Shown in pieces: positions 1 to 8,805 of a stretch of 64,000 nucleotides of DNA. The first letter of the stretch is position 1, and every line of letters begins with the position of its first letter. The position numbers were made by a program, and so were the translations under genes. Where the stretch lies: positions 186,001 through 250,000 of the forward strand of contig DASXUY010000040.1 in the NCBI GenBank assembly GCA_036504535.1, written 5' to 3'. The notes below the pieces were generated by a model. That model was given only the letters and a program-made list of their open reading frames with translations. It searched no databases and had not been told where the DNA came from. The DNA is from JARLGU01 sp036504535 (GTDB lineage Bacteria; Armatimonadota; Armatimonadia; Armatimonadales; Capsulimonadaceae).

Positions 1-1
1 C

Positions 2-106
2 TTCCTTGACGCGTCCGCTGAGGGCAAGCACTACGAAATGAAGACGGTAATCGAGCGGCCAGCAGCGCTGCCGCTTAATCTCCCGCCAGACGCGGTAGAT
101 GACTGA
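2..106 (+). CDS. C-terminal end of an unidentified protein (cut by window edge)
   Basis: An open frame enters from the left edge and stops at a TGA at 104-106, giving 34 residues that end in LPPDAVDD. The segment is proline- and charge-containing with no membrane stretch, so it reads like the tail of a soluble or secreted enzyme. It is co-directional with the ROK kinase 143 nt downstream. Too little is present to assign a family. Its status as a real gene end is inferred only from position and the open frame. Confidence 0.4.
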   Translation, partial: FLDASAEGKHYEMKTVIERPAALPLNLPPDAVDD

Positions 107-249
107 CCTCGTAGCTTCGGCGTATGGCATTTGTCCATACGGCACAATACGACAGCCGATGATGGCTCAAACCCCTGTGAATTCGTCCATAGTGGTTTGA
201 GCCTTCATTGGCGAAATAGGTACCAACCGGTAGTAGGGCAGGGAAGTAA

Positions 250-1236
250 ATGGCAGATAAGAAGTATGTGATAGGAGTCGATCTCGGTGGCACAAACGTG
301 CGCGCAGCGGTCGTAGAGCAAGAAAGTGGCAAAATCGTCTCACGATCAGCCAACGTACCGTCGCGTGCACACGGCGGAGTCCAGGCGACCGCAGCGCAAG
401 TGGCGGAAGCGGTTAGGCAGGCAATAGAAAACGGAGAAGTGGACAAAGCCGACGTAGATGGTATCGGCATGGCCGTACCCGGGCATATTCACGGGCATGA
501 GGGCAAGGTTCTTTGGGCACCCAATTTTAAGGATCAGTGGCGCAATGTCTTCTTTGCGAAGCCCGTTTCCGAGCTAACAGAGCTACCCGTCTACCTCGGT
601 AACGATGCAAACCTCGCCGCCCTTGGCGAATACCAATACGGCGCGGGCAGGGGGTGCAGGCACCTGGTCATGTTCACCCTCGGAACCGGCATTGGCGGTG
701 GCATTATCGTCGATGGCCATCTTCTGACCGGATCCGATGGCGGCGCAGGGGAGCTAGGACACATTTTTATCGCCGCATCCGACTCCGCCCGTGGCGGCAA
801 CGCCATGTACGGCACGCTAGAAGGTCTGGCGCAACGCGATGCCATCATCGAGCGCGCCGCCCGCAAAGTCGCCTCCGGTCGCAAAACCATATTGGCTGAT
901 GGCGTCTTCGATCGCCACAAACTCACCCCCAAAGCTGTAAGTGATGCCGCAGAGAAGGGCGATGCCGCAGCAATTGAAGTTCTCGAGGAAACCGGTCACT
1001 ACATCGGTCTCGGCGTTGCGAGTTGCATTAACATTTTCAACCCTGAGGTGTTCGTGATAGGCGGCGGCATCGCACAGGCTGGTGCGACACTGTTTGACCC
1101 AATCATTCGAACCGCTAAAGTCAACGCTGTCCCAACCATGTACGCCAAATGCCGCATCGTTCCGGCGGAACTCGGCGATAACGCCGGCATCATGGGCGGA
1201 GCAGCACTCGTCACGCACGAAACGTCCCGTTCTTAG
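250..1236 (+). CDS. ROK-family sugar kinase (glucokinase-like) lacking the zinc cysteine motif
   Basis: The 328-residue product has the ROK/hexokinase fold signatures: the phosphate-1 loop DLGGTN at 11-16, the sugar-binding and catalytic segment GNDAN at 117-121 (general base Asp119), the phosphate-2 loop GTGIGGG at 145-151 and GELGH at 167-171. It should phosphorylate glucose or a related hexose with ATP in the cytoplasm. The usual ROK zinc site (CxCGxxGCxE) is not there: residues 180-194 read ARGGNAMYGTLEGLA, keeping the Glu but none of the cysteines. The N-terminus has no HTH, so it is a kinase and not a repressor. AGGGAAG precedes the ATG. Substrate is uncertain. Confidence 0.88.
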   Translation: MADKKYVIGVDLGGTNVRAAVVEQESGKIVSRSANVPSRAHGGVQATAAQVAEAVRQAIENGEVDKADVDGIGMAVPGHIHGHEGKVLWAPNFKDQWRNVFFAKPVSELTELPVYLGNDANLAALGEYQYGAGRGCRHLVMFTLGTGIGGGIIVDGHLLTGSDGGAGELGHIFIAASDSARGGNAMYGTLEGLAQRDAIIERAARKVASGRKTILADGVFDRHKLTPKAVSDAAEKGDAAAIEVLEETGHYIGLGVASCINIFNPEVFVIGGGIAQAGATLFDPIIRTAKVNAVPTMYAKCRIVPAELGDNAGIMGGAALVTHETSRS

Positions 1237-1479
1237 GTCCAAAATGCTGGCTAAGCGCATGTGCAAATTCACCGGTGCCCCTGATCAGCAATCCGACCGT
1301 AAGCAGCAACCGCTGACCTTCGCGACCTCGTGGTCGGACATCATCGTCCCCGCTCCGGGGGGGACAGCGAGCCGAGCGAGCAGGGGTAATTCTGGGCTTT
1401 GTCGCCAGTCCCGTATGGACCAATTCGTTTATAAGTAACCATTATTGGGTATCATGGCGCAACGTGGAGCCTGTCTGCT
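1237..1479. other. Intergenic gap with a dispersed-repeat fragment
   Basis: This 243-nt gap holds no convincing gene. It contains a C/G-rich stretch around 1350-1370. The phrase GTGGTCGGACATCAT at about 1331-1345 recurs at about 53335-53349, so part of the gap belongs to a dispersed intergenic repeat family. No clear terminator follows the ROK gene. Confidence 0.4.
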
Positions 1480-2139
1480 ATGCGCCATCTACCTAACTAT
1501 TTACGACCGCTAACAGTCGTGGTTGCCATCGTCGTTATAGTCAATGCGTCGATTGCAGCACTAAAAAAGGACCGATTGACCCGTGCACACGTCGCTCACA
1601 GCGTGGTGAACGCGGCGCCGCGTCGGCATGCCACAAAGAGTCGCGAATCACGTCCGGCAATCGTGCGCCATCGAAAATCCTTGCGCCACAAGCTCCCCAG
1701 CACGCTACGCACCGCAGAGATAGAATCGGTCGTGTTGAAGCATCACCCTGAGAAGGGTAAGCCATACGCTCGCCGAATCGCATCACTTCTTGTAGAAAAT
1801 GCCCACGCTGCAAAGCTCCCCGTCGAAGTTGTCGTCGCAACTGCCGTGGTCGAGTCAGGGTTTAGCATGAAATCCGGCCCGTGCATCGGCATCATGCAGA
1901 TTCACCCAGCTACGTATCATGAGCTCTACGAGGAGAGCGGCCTCAACCCTCACCGCCTTCGCGACAACATACGCCTCGGCACTCGCGAACTCGCGCGCCA
2001 TTACCGCCAAGTCTCATCGCGTTCGATAAGCGACCGTCGTCGCCTTGCGATTATGTGGGGACGCTACAACGGAGCTGGCCCAAGAAGTGGCTACGTCCGA
2101 AAAGCCCTACGAACCTACGACGCTCTCCGCGCCCGGTAG
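1480..2139 (+). CDS. Membrane-anchored lytic transglycosylase (SLT domain)
   Basis: The 219-residue protein has an N-terminal hydrophobic segment (about 11-28), a basic linker (30-80) and a C-terminal transglycosylase SLT domain. The domain shows the catalytic Glu125 in VVESGF, the GIMQIHP motif at 137-143, and a YNGAGPRSGYV segment that matches the substrate-groove motif of family 1 soluble lytic transglycosylases. It is expected to cleave the MurNAc-GlcNAc bond in peptidoglycan outside the membrane. The Lys/Arg/His-rich linker could bind the wall or anionic polymers (inference). Start ATG chosen so that the anchor is included; no strong ribosome site is visible. Confidence 0.85.
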   Translation: MRHLPNYLRPLTVVVAIVVIVNASIAALKKDRLTRAHVAHSVVNAAPRRHATKSRESRPAIVRHRKSLRHKLPSTLRTAEIESVVLKHHPEKGKPYARRIASLLVENAHAAKLPVEVVVATAVVESGFSMKSGPCIGIMQIHPATYHELYEESGLNPHRLRDNIRLGTRELARHYRQVSSRSISDRRRLAIMWGRYNGAGPRSGYVRKALRTYDALRAR

Positions 2140-2227
2140 GGCCGCAGCGTTTCGCATAATAGGCCGTTCGCGATGACGCTGCCCTGCCCATGGCGCTCAG
2201 TCCAGCGACTCAAACAGCATCTGCCCG

Positions 2228-2917
2228 TCATTCAGTTGCTTGCGCGTGGTGCGTCGCGGACGCCCAACCATCCAAACAAGTCTTCTGTCTGCCGTTGATA
2301 TCGATTCCAGGCCTGCGCTCTCGAACCATTCGAATTGCTTCGTCAACCGTCGATGCAAATCCTCTTGCCATCAGAACCGCCGCGACTACAGTCGCAGAGC
2401 GACCATGTCCCAGCGCGCAGTGAACATAAACTACCTTCGGGCTCTCTGCAATTTTCTGGACAACGGCTTGGAACGCTTCCATTGAAGGAACTGACGCATC
2501 CAGTGTGGGTACGCAGATATATTCCCGTCCGGTCCGAACATCCGCAGGCTCAGGAAACTCTGCGGTCAAATCGACCACCAGTCCTACGCTCTCGGGCAAC
2601 TCTTCTGCGCTGCAACGCCTCCCGAGCCATAGGCCCGGAATGACCTCATCGCGTACACTCTCTTTGCTAATCGTTCGTTCTAGCTGCCAGAGAAGCCACG
2701 TTATAGCCAAGTAGGGCATAAGGAAACAGACGCTCGACCACGCCATAGTGCCGTTCATGCGCTTTCCTAATACTCGTGGGCCAACACCGCAGTAGGCCAC
2801 GCCAGCCAGGCACCAACTTACGCCGGACCAGCACACCAGTAATGACAATAGGCATCCGTTCAATCCGAGCGCGATCTGAGCCACCCCAATGCCAATTAGG
2901 ATTGATCCGTATTTCAT
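2228..2917 (-). CDS. Membrane-linked dual-specificity protein phosphatase
   Basis: The product (229 residues) has two or three hydrophobic segments in the first 80 residues, then a dual-specificity phosphatase domain. The CX5R signature HCALGHGRSA contains the nucleophile Cys167 and Arg173. Asp140 in TLDAS sits where the general acid Asp is expected. Such enzymes dephosphorylate Ser/Thr/Tyr proteins or lipids through a cysteinyl-phosphate. The membrane N-terminus suggests a cytoplasmic domain held at the membrane, and phosphatidylglycerol-phosphate-type lipid substrates are possible. It is transcribed alone, away from the dispersed element that begins 149 nt upstream. Confidence 0.82.
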   Translation of the reverse strand: MKYGSILIGIGVAQIALGLNGCLLSLLVCWSGVSWCLAGVAYCGVGPRVLGKRMNGTMAWSSVCFLMPYLAITWLLWQLERTISKESVRDEVIPGLWLGRRCSAEELPESVGLVVDLTAEFPEPADVRTGREYICVPTLDASVPSMEAFQAVVQKIAESPKVVYVHCALGHGRSATVVAAVLMARGFASTVDEAIRMVRERRPGIDINGRQKTCLDGWASATHHAQATE

Positions 2918-3065
2918 AATATCAAGTACGTCGAAGACGACGAATTCCGCTAGGCGAGACCAACAACGTCAGCAAGAAGCGACGATTTAGCGCACCGCAA
3001 ATAGTTGGACCACAGGAGTCCAGCAACGCAAATATGTTATTCGTGCAAATAAAGTAATTATCATA

Positions 3066-3311
3066 TTGACATTTTTTTTTGAATATGAGATACTAACAGT
3101 GAAGATGAATTACCCAAAGAGGTCATCGTTTGCACTTTGACAATATATTGCGACGGGTGGTGATTGAAGCGGGCGTCCTTGGTTTAGAAGTCGCATATAT
3201 GCCCTAAAGTTGCATAATATGCGCCGCAGTTTTAAGACATTATGCGCTTTATCCGCGAATTTCATAGCTATCACGAGGGAAATGCATACCCACCTCGATT
3301 TCTTGGATTAT
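3066..3311 (+). ncRNA. Dispersed 246-nt transcribed element, copy 1
   Basis: The element opens with a promoter TTGACA (3066-3071), 17-nt spacer, GATACT (3089-3094). An ATG follows only 10 nt later (3105) and begins a 12-codon frame ending TGA at 3138-3140, encoding MNYPKRSSFAL. The 3' half (about 3206-3311) matches the second copy at 46426-46672 at roughly three of four bases with no length change. The two copies differ by one nucleotide in total length. The 3' half contains near-palindromes around GCATAATATGC and a CGAGG...CCTCG stem. No known RNA family is recognised. It could be a structured small RNA with a leader peptide. The alternative of a coding 3' half is less likely, since substitutions are not concentrated at third codon positions. 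Confidence 0.5.
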
Positions 3312-3397
3312 GCAGTGGGTGGGGATCCGTTAGTAGTCAGCAAGGTTGCTGACGTCGCGGTGCTACTGGAAGCCTTTGAAGGAAACGCCTGACAAGC

Positions 3398-3425
3398 AAG
3401 CCAGGCTTAGCTTGCCTGGCGGAGG
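3398..3425. repeat. Palindrome downstream of the crp-like gene
   Basis: A GCCAGGC/GCCTGGC inverted repeat separated by about seven bases lies just beyond the stop of the leftward CRP-like gene. It could act as a weak terminator or mRNA-end stabiliser. No T-run follows, so intrinsic termination is not assured. Confidence 0.35.
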
Positions 3426-3462
3426 ATTTCAAGCCCTAAGACCTATCGTCAAAACCTGCGCC

Positions 3463-4218
3463 CTAGTGATCGCTAGCAATCTGCGCAAGCTTGTTCGGCT
3501 TGTCGATAACAATGTAGCCTGTTCCCGCTTCCCGCGAGATGATGTTCGTTGACCGTAACATGCTCATCGTTTGGCTAACCCGCTCACGAGTCGCCCCAAC
3601 AAAAGCGGCAATGTCGGATTGGGTCAAGCTCAATTCGATAACGATTGGCTCTTCGACCGCAGTCTTGACGGCCAGCGTGCCTACACCCGTCGCATGCTTG
3701 GCATTGCGCGCCCGAGAGAGCGATGTGCCGTGCCGGTCTGCTAGGCGCGCAAGCAGCTTGGCGACACGACCGATCACGTCTCGTGTGGCCAGAGTTTCTA
3801 GCGTGTCGTTTTGCAGCCTCACTCGAGACGCGAGCGTTTGGAGGATTGTCCATGCGAACGTGTCAGACGAAGCGACGATACTGCGGAAACCTGTCGAATC
3901 CAGGATCAGCGCTTTGGTGTCCTCGATAGCCGTGACAGTTGCGCTGCGTGTCTGACCGTCGATTGCGCTCATTTCACCAAAGAACTCGCCAGAGCGCAAG
4001 AGGCCTAAAATCACATACGCGCCGCTTTCGGTGGTCGTGTGCACTTTGACTAGGCCGTCGACAATGATATACATCGAATCGCCCGGTTGATTTCGCTCGA
4101 CTATCACAGCGCCTTCGGGATACATTTGCCCGCGGAGGTACTTGGCTACGATTGACAAATCCTGAGGTGCTAGCTTAGAAAACAACGGAATCAAGGCAAG
4201 TTGTTGGATGGTGGCCAT
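3463..4218 (-). CDS. CRP/FNR-family transcriptional regulator
   Basis: The protein (251 residues from the chosen start) has an N-terminal cyclic-nucleotide-binding domain (about 1-120), with the GEFFGEMSAIDG and RSAT phosphate-binding-cassette-like segments. A dimerisation helix follows, then a C-terminal Crp-type helix-turn-helix around LTQSDIAAFVGATRERVS. No FNR-type cysteine cluster is seen at the N-terminus, so a cNMP-like or ligand-free mode is favoured over Fe-S oxygen sensing. The ATG at 4218 is preferred because GAGGAG precedes it; a longer frame to 4290 adds a basic tail without a ribosome site. It faces the MFS gene divergently, making that gene a plausible target (inference). Confidence 0.9.
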   Translation of the reverse strand: MATIQQLALIPLFSKLAPQDLSIVAKYLRGQMYPEGAVIVERNQPGDSMYIIVDGLVKVHTTTESGAYVILGLLRSGEFFGEMSAIDGQTRSATVTAIEDTKALILDSTGFRSIVASSDTFAWTILQTLASRVRLQNDTLETLATRDVIGRVAKLLARLADRHGTSLSRARNAKHATGVGTLAVKTAVEEPIVIELSLTQSDIAAFVGATRERVSQTMSMLRSTNIISREAGTGYIVIDKPNKLAQIASDH

Positions 4219-4307
4219 ATCGTACTCCTCTGCAGTGTTGCGCTGTTGAGTTGGCGTCGCAGCACGAAAATTCCTTCTTAAGCAACGCAACTGAGCTAAG
4301 AACGAGA

Positions 4308-4334
4308 CTCAAAGCTGGACAAACCCAGTTTGAG
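4308..4334. promoter_or_regulatory. Inverted repeat between the divergent crp-like and MFS genes
   Basis: CTCAAA-g-CTGG and CCAG-TTTGAG form an imperfect palindrome in the 259-nt divergent intergenic region. Its place suggests either an operator for the adjacent regulator or a hairpin in the regulator's 5' leader. It does not match the TGTGA-N6-TCACA Crp consensus. Confidence 0.3.
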
Positions 4335-4477
4335 ACGCCAAACTAAAGGCGTAAGGCTAAGGGAAACACCCCACGCGGCACTGCGTGCAGCGAACAGAAC
4401 GGTCATTCCTCGTTGGCGCATCCTGGCGATAATCAGACCAGTATTCCTCGAATATTCCGCAGTGTTCCCCGTGTACG

Positions 4478-5755
4478 ATGTCTATGCAGCAAATTGGGCT
4501 TCCACAAACGACCCGGTCAGCGGGTCCGTTCTCTGATCGACGCACTCTCGGAATTGTTCTGGCGGGATTCTGCACATTCCTCGATCTTTATACCACGCAA
4601 GCCCTACTTCCGCTCTTTCGGACCGTTTTCCACGCATCAGAAGTTGCCGTCAGTCTCACTGTCAGCGCTACCACTCTAGCAGTAGCATTTTCCGCGCCAA
4701 TAGTAGGCCTCGTAGCCGACAGGATGGGCCGAAAGCGCGTCATAGTCGCCGCCACCTTCGCCCTCGCAGTACCGACACTTTTGGCGGCAACATCCACCTC
4801 ACTCACCGCGCTCGTATTCTGGCGCTTCGTTCAAGGTATCTTCCTGCCAGGCATTTTCTCCGTTTCGATGGCCTACATCGCAGAGGAATATGGACCGACG
4901 GGTGGGGCGGGAAAAGCGATGTCGGCATACATCACCGGGAACGTTGTCGGCGGATTTATGGGCCGCTTTCTATCCGGACTCTTCGCGACCCACCTTGGCT
5001 GGCGATGGGCGTTTGTGCTGATTGGTCTCCTCAATCTGCTCGGCGCGGTTGCGGTTGCGAGGTTGCTCCCGCTAGCAAAGAACTTCGTTCCGGTGACAAG
5101 CTGGCGAACCTCGATTGCCTCCTTTGGGCTGCACTTGCGCAATAAGCAGCTGCTAGCAACCTATGCCGTTGGGTTCAACGTGCTGTTCGCACAAGTAGCG
5201 ACCTTCACGTATGTCTGCTTTTATCTAGCAGCAAAGCCATTTGGCCTGAGTGCGGCGGCTCTCGGATCGTTGTTCTTCGTGTATCTTCTGGGAGTGTTCA
5301 TTACGCCCCTGTCTGGGCGAGCGATTGATCGGTGGGGGTATCGCCGAGTCCTCGTCGGAGGCGTCACCGCTTCATGCGTCGGAATCCTGATCGCGCTGAG
5401 CCACATCCTGTGGGTGGAAATCGTCGCCCTCGCCATCTCATCCTCTGGCGTATTCATCTCGCAGGTGGCAGGCAGCAGCCATGTTGGCGCAGTCGCGAAG
5501 ACAGCTCGCTCGTCAGCATCAGGGCTTTATGTGATGTGCTACTACCTGGGAGGCTCGTTTGGGGGCGTTGTTCCCGGCTACTTATGGGCTACGGGAGGCT
5601 GGCCCGCGTGCGTCGCGCTCATCGTTTTCGTACAGCTGGTGACAGTATCTCTAGCATTGGCCTTCTGGGCGGACAAGCCCCAGCCAAAAGCTGTTCTAAG
5701 CGAAGACGATGCCGTAGTTCTGGCGACAGAGGAAGGCGAAACGCGCATCCTATAA
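4478..5755 (+). CDS. MFS transporter (DHA1, YnfM/arabinose-efflux-like)
   Basis: This 425-residue protein has about twelve hydrophobic segments. After the second helix comes the MFS motif A variant VADRMGRKRV, and WRFVQGIFLPG follows in helix 4, typical of drug:H+ antiporter family 1 proteins related to E. coli YnfM. It should export a small molecule across the inner membrane using the proton gradient; the substrate cannot be read from sequence. Two closely spaced ATGs occur at 4478 and 4484, and neither has a clear Shine-Dalgarno. The gene is single, ending at a strong convergent hairpin. Confidence 0.85.
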   Translation: MSMQQIGLPQTTRSAGPFSDRRTLGIVLAGFCTFLDLYTTQALLPLFRTVFHASEVAVSLTVSATTLAVAFSAPIVGLVADRMGRKRVIVAATFALAVPTLLAATSTSLTALVFWRFVQGIFLPGIFSVSMAYIAEEYGPTGGAGKAMSAYITGNVVGGFMGRFLSGLFATHLGWRWAFVLIGLLNLLGAVAVARLLPLAKNFVPVTSWRTSIASFGLHLRNKQLLATYAVGFNVLFAQVATFTYVCFYLAAKPFGLSAAALGSLFFVYLLGVFITPLSGRAIDRWGYRRVLVGGVTASCVGILIALSHILWVEIVALAISSSGVFISQVAGSSHVGAVAKTARSSASGLYVMCYYLGGSFGGVVPGYLWATGGWPACVALIVFVQLVTVSLALAFWADKPQPKAVLSEDDAVVLATEEGETRIL

Positions 5756-5771
5756 GCGCCTGACGTGAGAT

Positions 5772-5797
5772 GCCAGCCCGGTCAAATGCGGGCTGGC
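5772..5797. terminator. Bidirectional terminator hairpin
   Basis: A perfect 9-bp stem GCCAGCCCG/CGGGCTGGC with an 8-nt loop sits between the converging MFS and alpha-galactosidase genes. It likely serves both strands, although the T-tracts on each side are weak. Confidence 0.65.
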
Positions 5798-5809
5798 TCG
5801 TTCTGGATG

Positions 5810-8035
5810 CTAATCGCGAGTGAGCAGGAGGGTTTCACTGAGCGTAGAGCGCCTCTTGTCCCAACCGCGGCCGTCCGGCAAGCCGAGTGTCGCCAATTGG
5901 TACCCAGTGTAGCGGTCGCGTTCGGCGCCAGATTCGTCTGAAATGATATAGGTTGCTTCCGGCGTAAGCCCCTTAAGTCGCGTCGGCGAACTGAACTGAC
6001 CAAGCCGTTGTCCCTCGACAATGACTGTCGACAAGACGGCTCTAGATCCGTCCGCCAGCACTGTCTGCCAGATAGAGACGCCGGGTTCAATTCTGAGGCG
6101 GTATAGGTCTCCGCCTTGAACGATAGGGCGGATCAGTTTGTAAAATGCTATCTTGCGCTTATAGGCGTCCAACTCGTCGTCCGATAGCTTGTCGAGCGGT
6201 GTGCCGATACCAAGTGCGCCGCGCATCGCCACATCGAACCTTAAGTCCAACGATGTCCGCCGCCCCGTCTGGTGGTTGACCTCATGGGTAACCCAGCTTT
6301 CCATGGCGCGGGCAGGGTAGGCGAGGCTGAACCCGTCCTCAATGAAGACGCGGTCAACAGGATCCGTATTGTCACTGGTCCACACCTGATCAGTGCGCCC
6401 TAATATGCCGAGGTCAACGCGTCCACCGCCACCGGAGCAGCTCTGGATGTCAAGGTGAGGATGGGTGGCGCGCAGACGATCCATAATCGAATAGACACCG
6501 GCAACGTGGGCGCGATAGATACCTTTGCCTGCAACGGATCCTGGCTCACTTGCGTACCGGTTCATGTCCCACTTGAAGAACGAGATGTCGTTTTCACGAA
6601 CAAGCGTGTCCAGCAGGTTGAAGATGTATTCGACGACTTCCGGACGCCCAAGATCAAGGATCAACTGCTGCCGGCCCTCGGTTCGAGGTCGCCCTGGGAA
6701 GTGAAGAGCCCATTCGGGGTGCGCACGGTACAGGTCGGAATCGGGATTTACCATCTCAGGCTCAACCCACAAACCGAATCGCATTCCCAGAGCCTTCACC
6801 TCATCGATAAGTGGCTTTAGCCCATCTGGGAACACATCGGCGCTCACTGTCCAGTCACCCAGCCCCGCACGGTCGTTGCGCCGGCTTCCAAACCAGCCAT
6901 CGTCGACGCAATACAGTTCCACTCCGATGGCCGCTGCCTTGCGAGCGATTGCGATCTGAGACTCGGCTGATAGGTCAAAGTAAGTCGCTTCCCAGCTGTT
7001 GTACAAAACTGGTCGAAAATCGTCCGGTCCAAAACCTGGCAGGATATAGTCGCGAACAAACCGATGCAGCCGACGGCTTGCTCCGCCGACACCATCGGCG
7101 CTAACGCCGTGGATGAATCCAGGTGTTCGATGTGACTCGCCAGGTTGGAGCGTCATGCCAAAGTCGGTAGTCTCATAGCCGCCATGAACACGCGTCGCGG
7201 ACGAGGTCAGCGTCTCGAACCGCAAACTCCAGTTGCCGCTATAAGCGAGTGCGCCAAAGTGAACCTCGCCCGTTTGCTCTGTCGCCGCTCCCCGCTCGGC
7301 GAGCATGTAGATGGGGTTAGACGGGTGTCCCGTCGTAAGGCCCTGATGATCAAGGACAAACTTACCTTGTTCAAGAGGCTGTTTGACGGTGTCAAACTCA
7401 CGCGCCCAAGCGCCAGCGATCCGCGTTAAGTCGTACTTTCCATTAGGCAGGTGGACAGTGCCAAACGCCAGTGTTTCAATGTTCACGGGGAATGCGCACT
7501 TGTTCTCGATCTCAAGCCACCGTTCGATGACATCGCATTCTGGCGTGACACGATAGAAAAGTGTAGCCCAGAAATCGTAGGCGACATCCTTAAGCCGGAT
7601 CGCAAGCGTCTCCCGCGTCGTGCTGTTTGTGAGCGGTCGCCCATGCTGAGGGGAGAACCCTGGAGTTGCTTTGGTTTCGACCGAATGGTCAACGTACCTC
7701 AACCTGAGATCGCGGATCGGCAGTATATCGCTGTCTCCATTCGCAGGTGCATCGGCGAGTTCAGGAAACGTCACTTTCAGCGCGACATCGTGATAAGATA
7801 GGTCGCCAAAGCACGGAAGCTCGTACCGAAGTCGCTGGACGTCGAATGCGTAGTCAGGCTCATCGTAAGCCGCGAGGTTATCGAGACCGGTGGGAGCACA
7901 TCCGAGCGGAACAGCCCCGGAGCCAAGATGCAGGACGCGCCCGTCGCTGTCAAGCCGTAGGGCGTAAAAGGACGAGGACAAAGCGAGCACAAATGTCCGT
8001 GTTGACGAGTCAAAGTGGATAGGAGACAGACCCAT
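5810..8035 (-). CDS. Alpha-galactosidase, glycoside hydrolase family 36
   Basis: About 741 residues from the preferred ATG at 8035, the normal size for GH36. The order is an N-terminal beta-sandwich, a central TIM barrel and a C-terminal beta domain. The nucleophile motif KWDMNR places Asp490, and the acid/base motif TSDNTD places Asp555. The segment CVDDGWFGSRRND is also typical of the family. It hydrolyses terminal alpha-galactosides such as raffinose or melibiose. No signal peptide is seen from this start, so a cytoplasmic enzyme is expected. A longer frame to 8185 adds 50 residues before MGLSPIHFD, where family members usually begin. The ROK kinase nearby could act on released hexoses, but the genes are not one operon. 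Confidence 0.93.
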   Translation of the reverse strand: MGLSPIHFDSSTRTFVLALSSSFYALRLDSDGRVLHLGSGAVPLGCAPTGLDNLAAYDEPDYAFDVQRLRYELPCFGDLSYHDVALKVTFPELADAPANGDSDILPIRDLRLRYVDHSVETKATPGFSPQHGRPLTNSTTRETLAIRLKDVAYDFWATLFYRVTPECDVIERWLEIENKCAFPVNIETLAFGTVHLPNGKYDLTRIAGAWAREFDTVKQPLEQGKFVLDHQGLTTGHPSNPIYMLAERGAATEQTGEVHFGALAYSGNWSLRFETLTSSATRVHGGYETTDFGMTLQPGESHRTPGFIHGVSADGVGGASRRLHRFVRDYILPGFGPDDFRPVLYNSWEATYFDLSAESQIAIARKAAAIGVELYCVDDGWFGSRRNDRAGLGDWTVSADVFPDGLKPLIDEVKALGMRFGLWVEPEMVNPDSDLYRAHPEWALHFPGRPRTEGRQQLILDLGRPEVVEYIFNLLDTLVRENDISFFKWDMNRYASEPGSVAGKGIYRAHVAGVYSIMDRLRATHPHLDIQSCSGGGGRVDLGILGRTDQVWTSDNTDPVDRVFIEDGFSLAYPARAMESWVTHEVNHQTGRRTSLDLRFDVAMRGALGIGTPLDKLSDDELDAYKRKIAFYKLIRPIVQGGDLYRLRIEPGVSIWQTVLADGSRAVLSTVIVEGQRLGQFSSPTRLKGLTPEATYIISDESGAERDRYTGYQLATLGLPDGRGWDKRRSTLSETLLLTRD

Positions 8036-8230
8036 GTAGTGACAAAATCTTCTTTCAGTTTCTATTTGTGCCCCTAAGTTCGTCACAAACAACGCCGTTC
8101 CCTGCGTAGTAATCGTTGAGGCACTGTGGCAACGGTGAAAACTGGTATCATCAGGCCACTGCGACTGACCAAATGGCCTTTGCAACTTTGTCGTTGCTTT
8201 GTGGTCTAGCTACTTGTCGGAGGATGATTA

Positions 8231-8758
8231 ATGCCGTTAAACAACATCGTGCTAATGACCATGGGAACGTGGGAGACTACAAACCTTCTCAATAATCAGA
8301 CAGAAATCGGAGCATCACGGGTGTTTGTTCATATTGTGTGCGATTCCGAGAAGGGTGGTATTCGCGCGGGCAGCGGAATGGAGCACTACCTGTCGCCCAT
8401 TGACGATGAAGCGACCCCGCAAAACGAGGAGCTCCTCAAGTACCCGCTCATGCCCGGCAGATTTGAAGCGGACATCAATATCCCGACGGGCGCGAAAAGC
8501 GCCGACGGCTCGCCAATCTATACTCGAAACCTTGTCGTTGTCGAAAACACCCATCCTACCGTGGACCAGAACTTCACGCGAGTATGGTATGTCAGTGGTT
8601 CTGGCGGTAGCGTCACCGATGACGACGAGATTACCGAACAACTGCTAGAGCTGTACCTGGAACTTGATTACCCGCAGAACATAACTCGCGGGTACCTACG
8701 AATCTATAAAAAGCCACTTCTTGGCGGAGACTCGGAGCTCTCCGTTAACCTGCTCTAG
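8231..8758 (+). CDS. Unrecognised 175-residue protein
   Basis: I do not recognise this family. The product is acidic, has no signal peptide or membrane segment, and is predicted to be beta-rich. Visible features are an early MTMGTWETTNLLNN segment, a central stretch with many Asp/Glu and Thr, and an LELDYPQN segment near the C-terminus. GGAGG eight nucleotides before the ATG is a strong ribosome site, which supports a real gene. It is divergent from the alpha-galactosidase and lies 47 nt upstream of the secreted Gly/Ser-rich gene, with which it may be co-transcribed. Confidence 0.65.
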   Translation: MPLNNIVLMTMGTWETTNLLNNQTEIGASRVFVHIVCDSEKGGIRAGSGMEHYLSPIDDEATPQNEELLKYPLMPGRFEADINIPTGAKSADGSPIYTRNLVVVENTHPTVDQNFTRVWYVSGSGGSVTDDDEITEQLLELYLELDYPQNITRGYLRIYKKPLLGGDSELSVNLL

Positions 8759-8805
8759 CCACATTGCGCTAAGTTGTACCGACACGCTCGATACAGGATT
8801 GAACG

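Noticed and set aside
3210..3392. Small open frame in the 3' half of dispersed element copy 1 with similarity to a frame in copy 2
   Set aside because: The similarity is better explained by nucleotide conservation of the element. Changes do not cluster at third positions, and the two frames diverge after the element ends.
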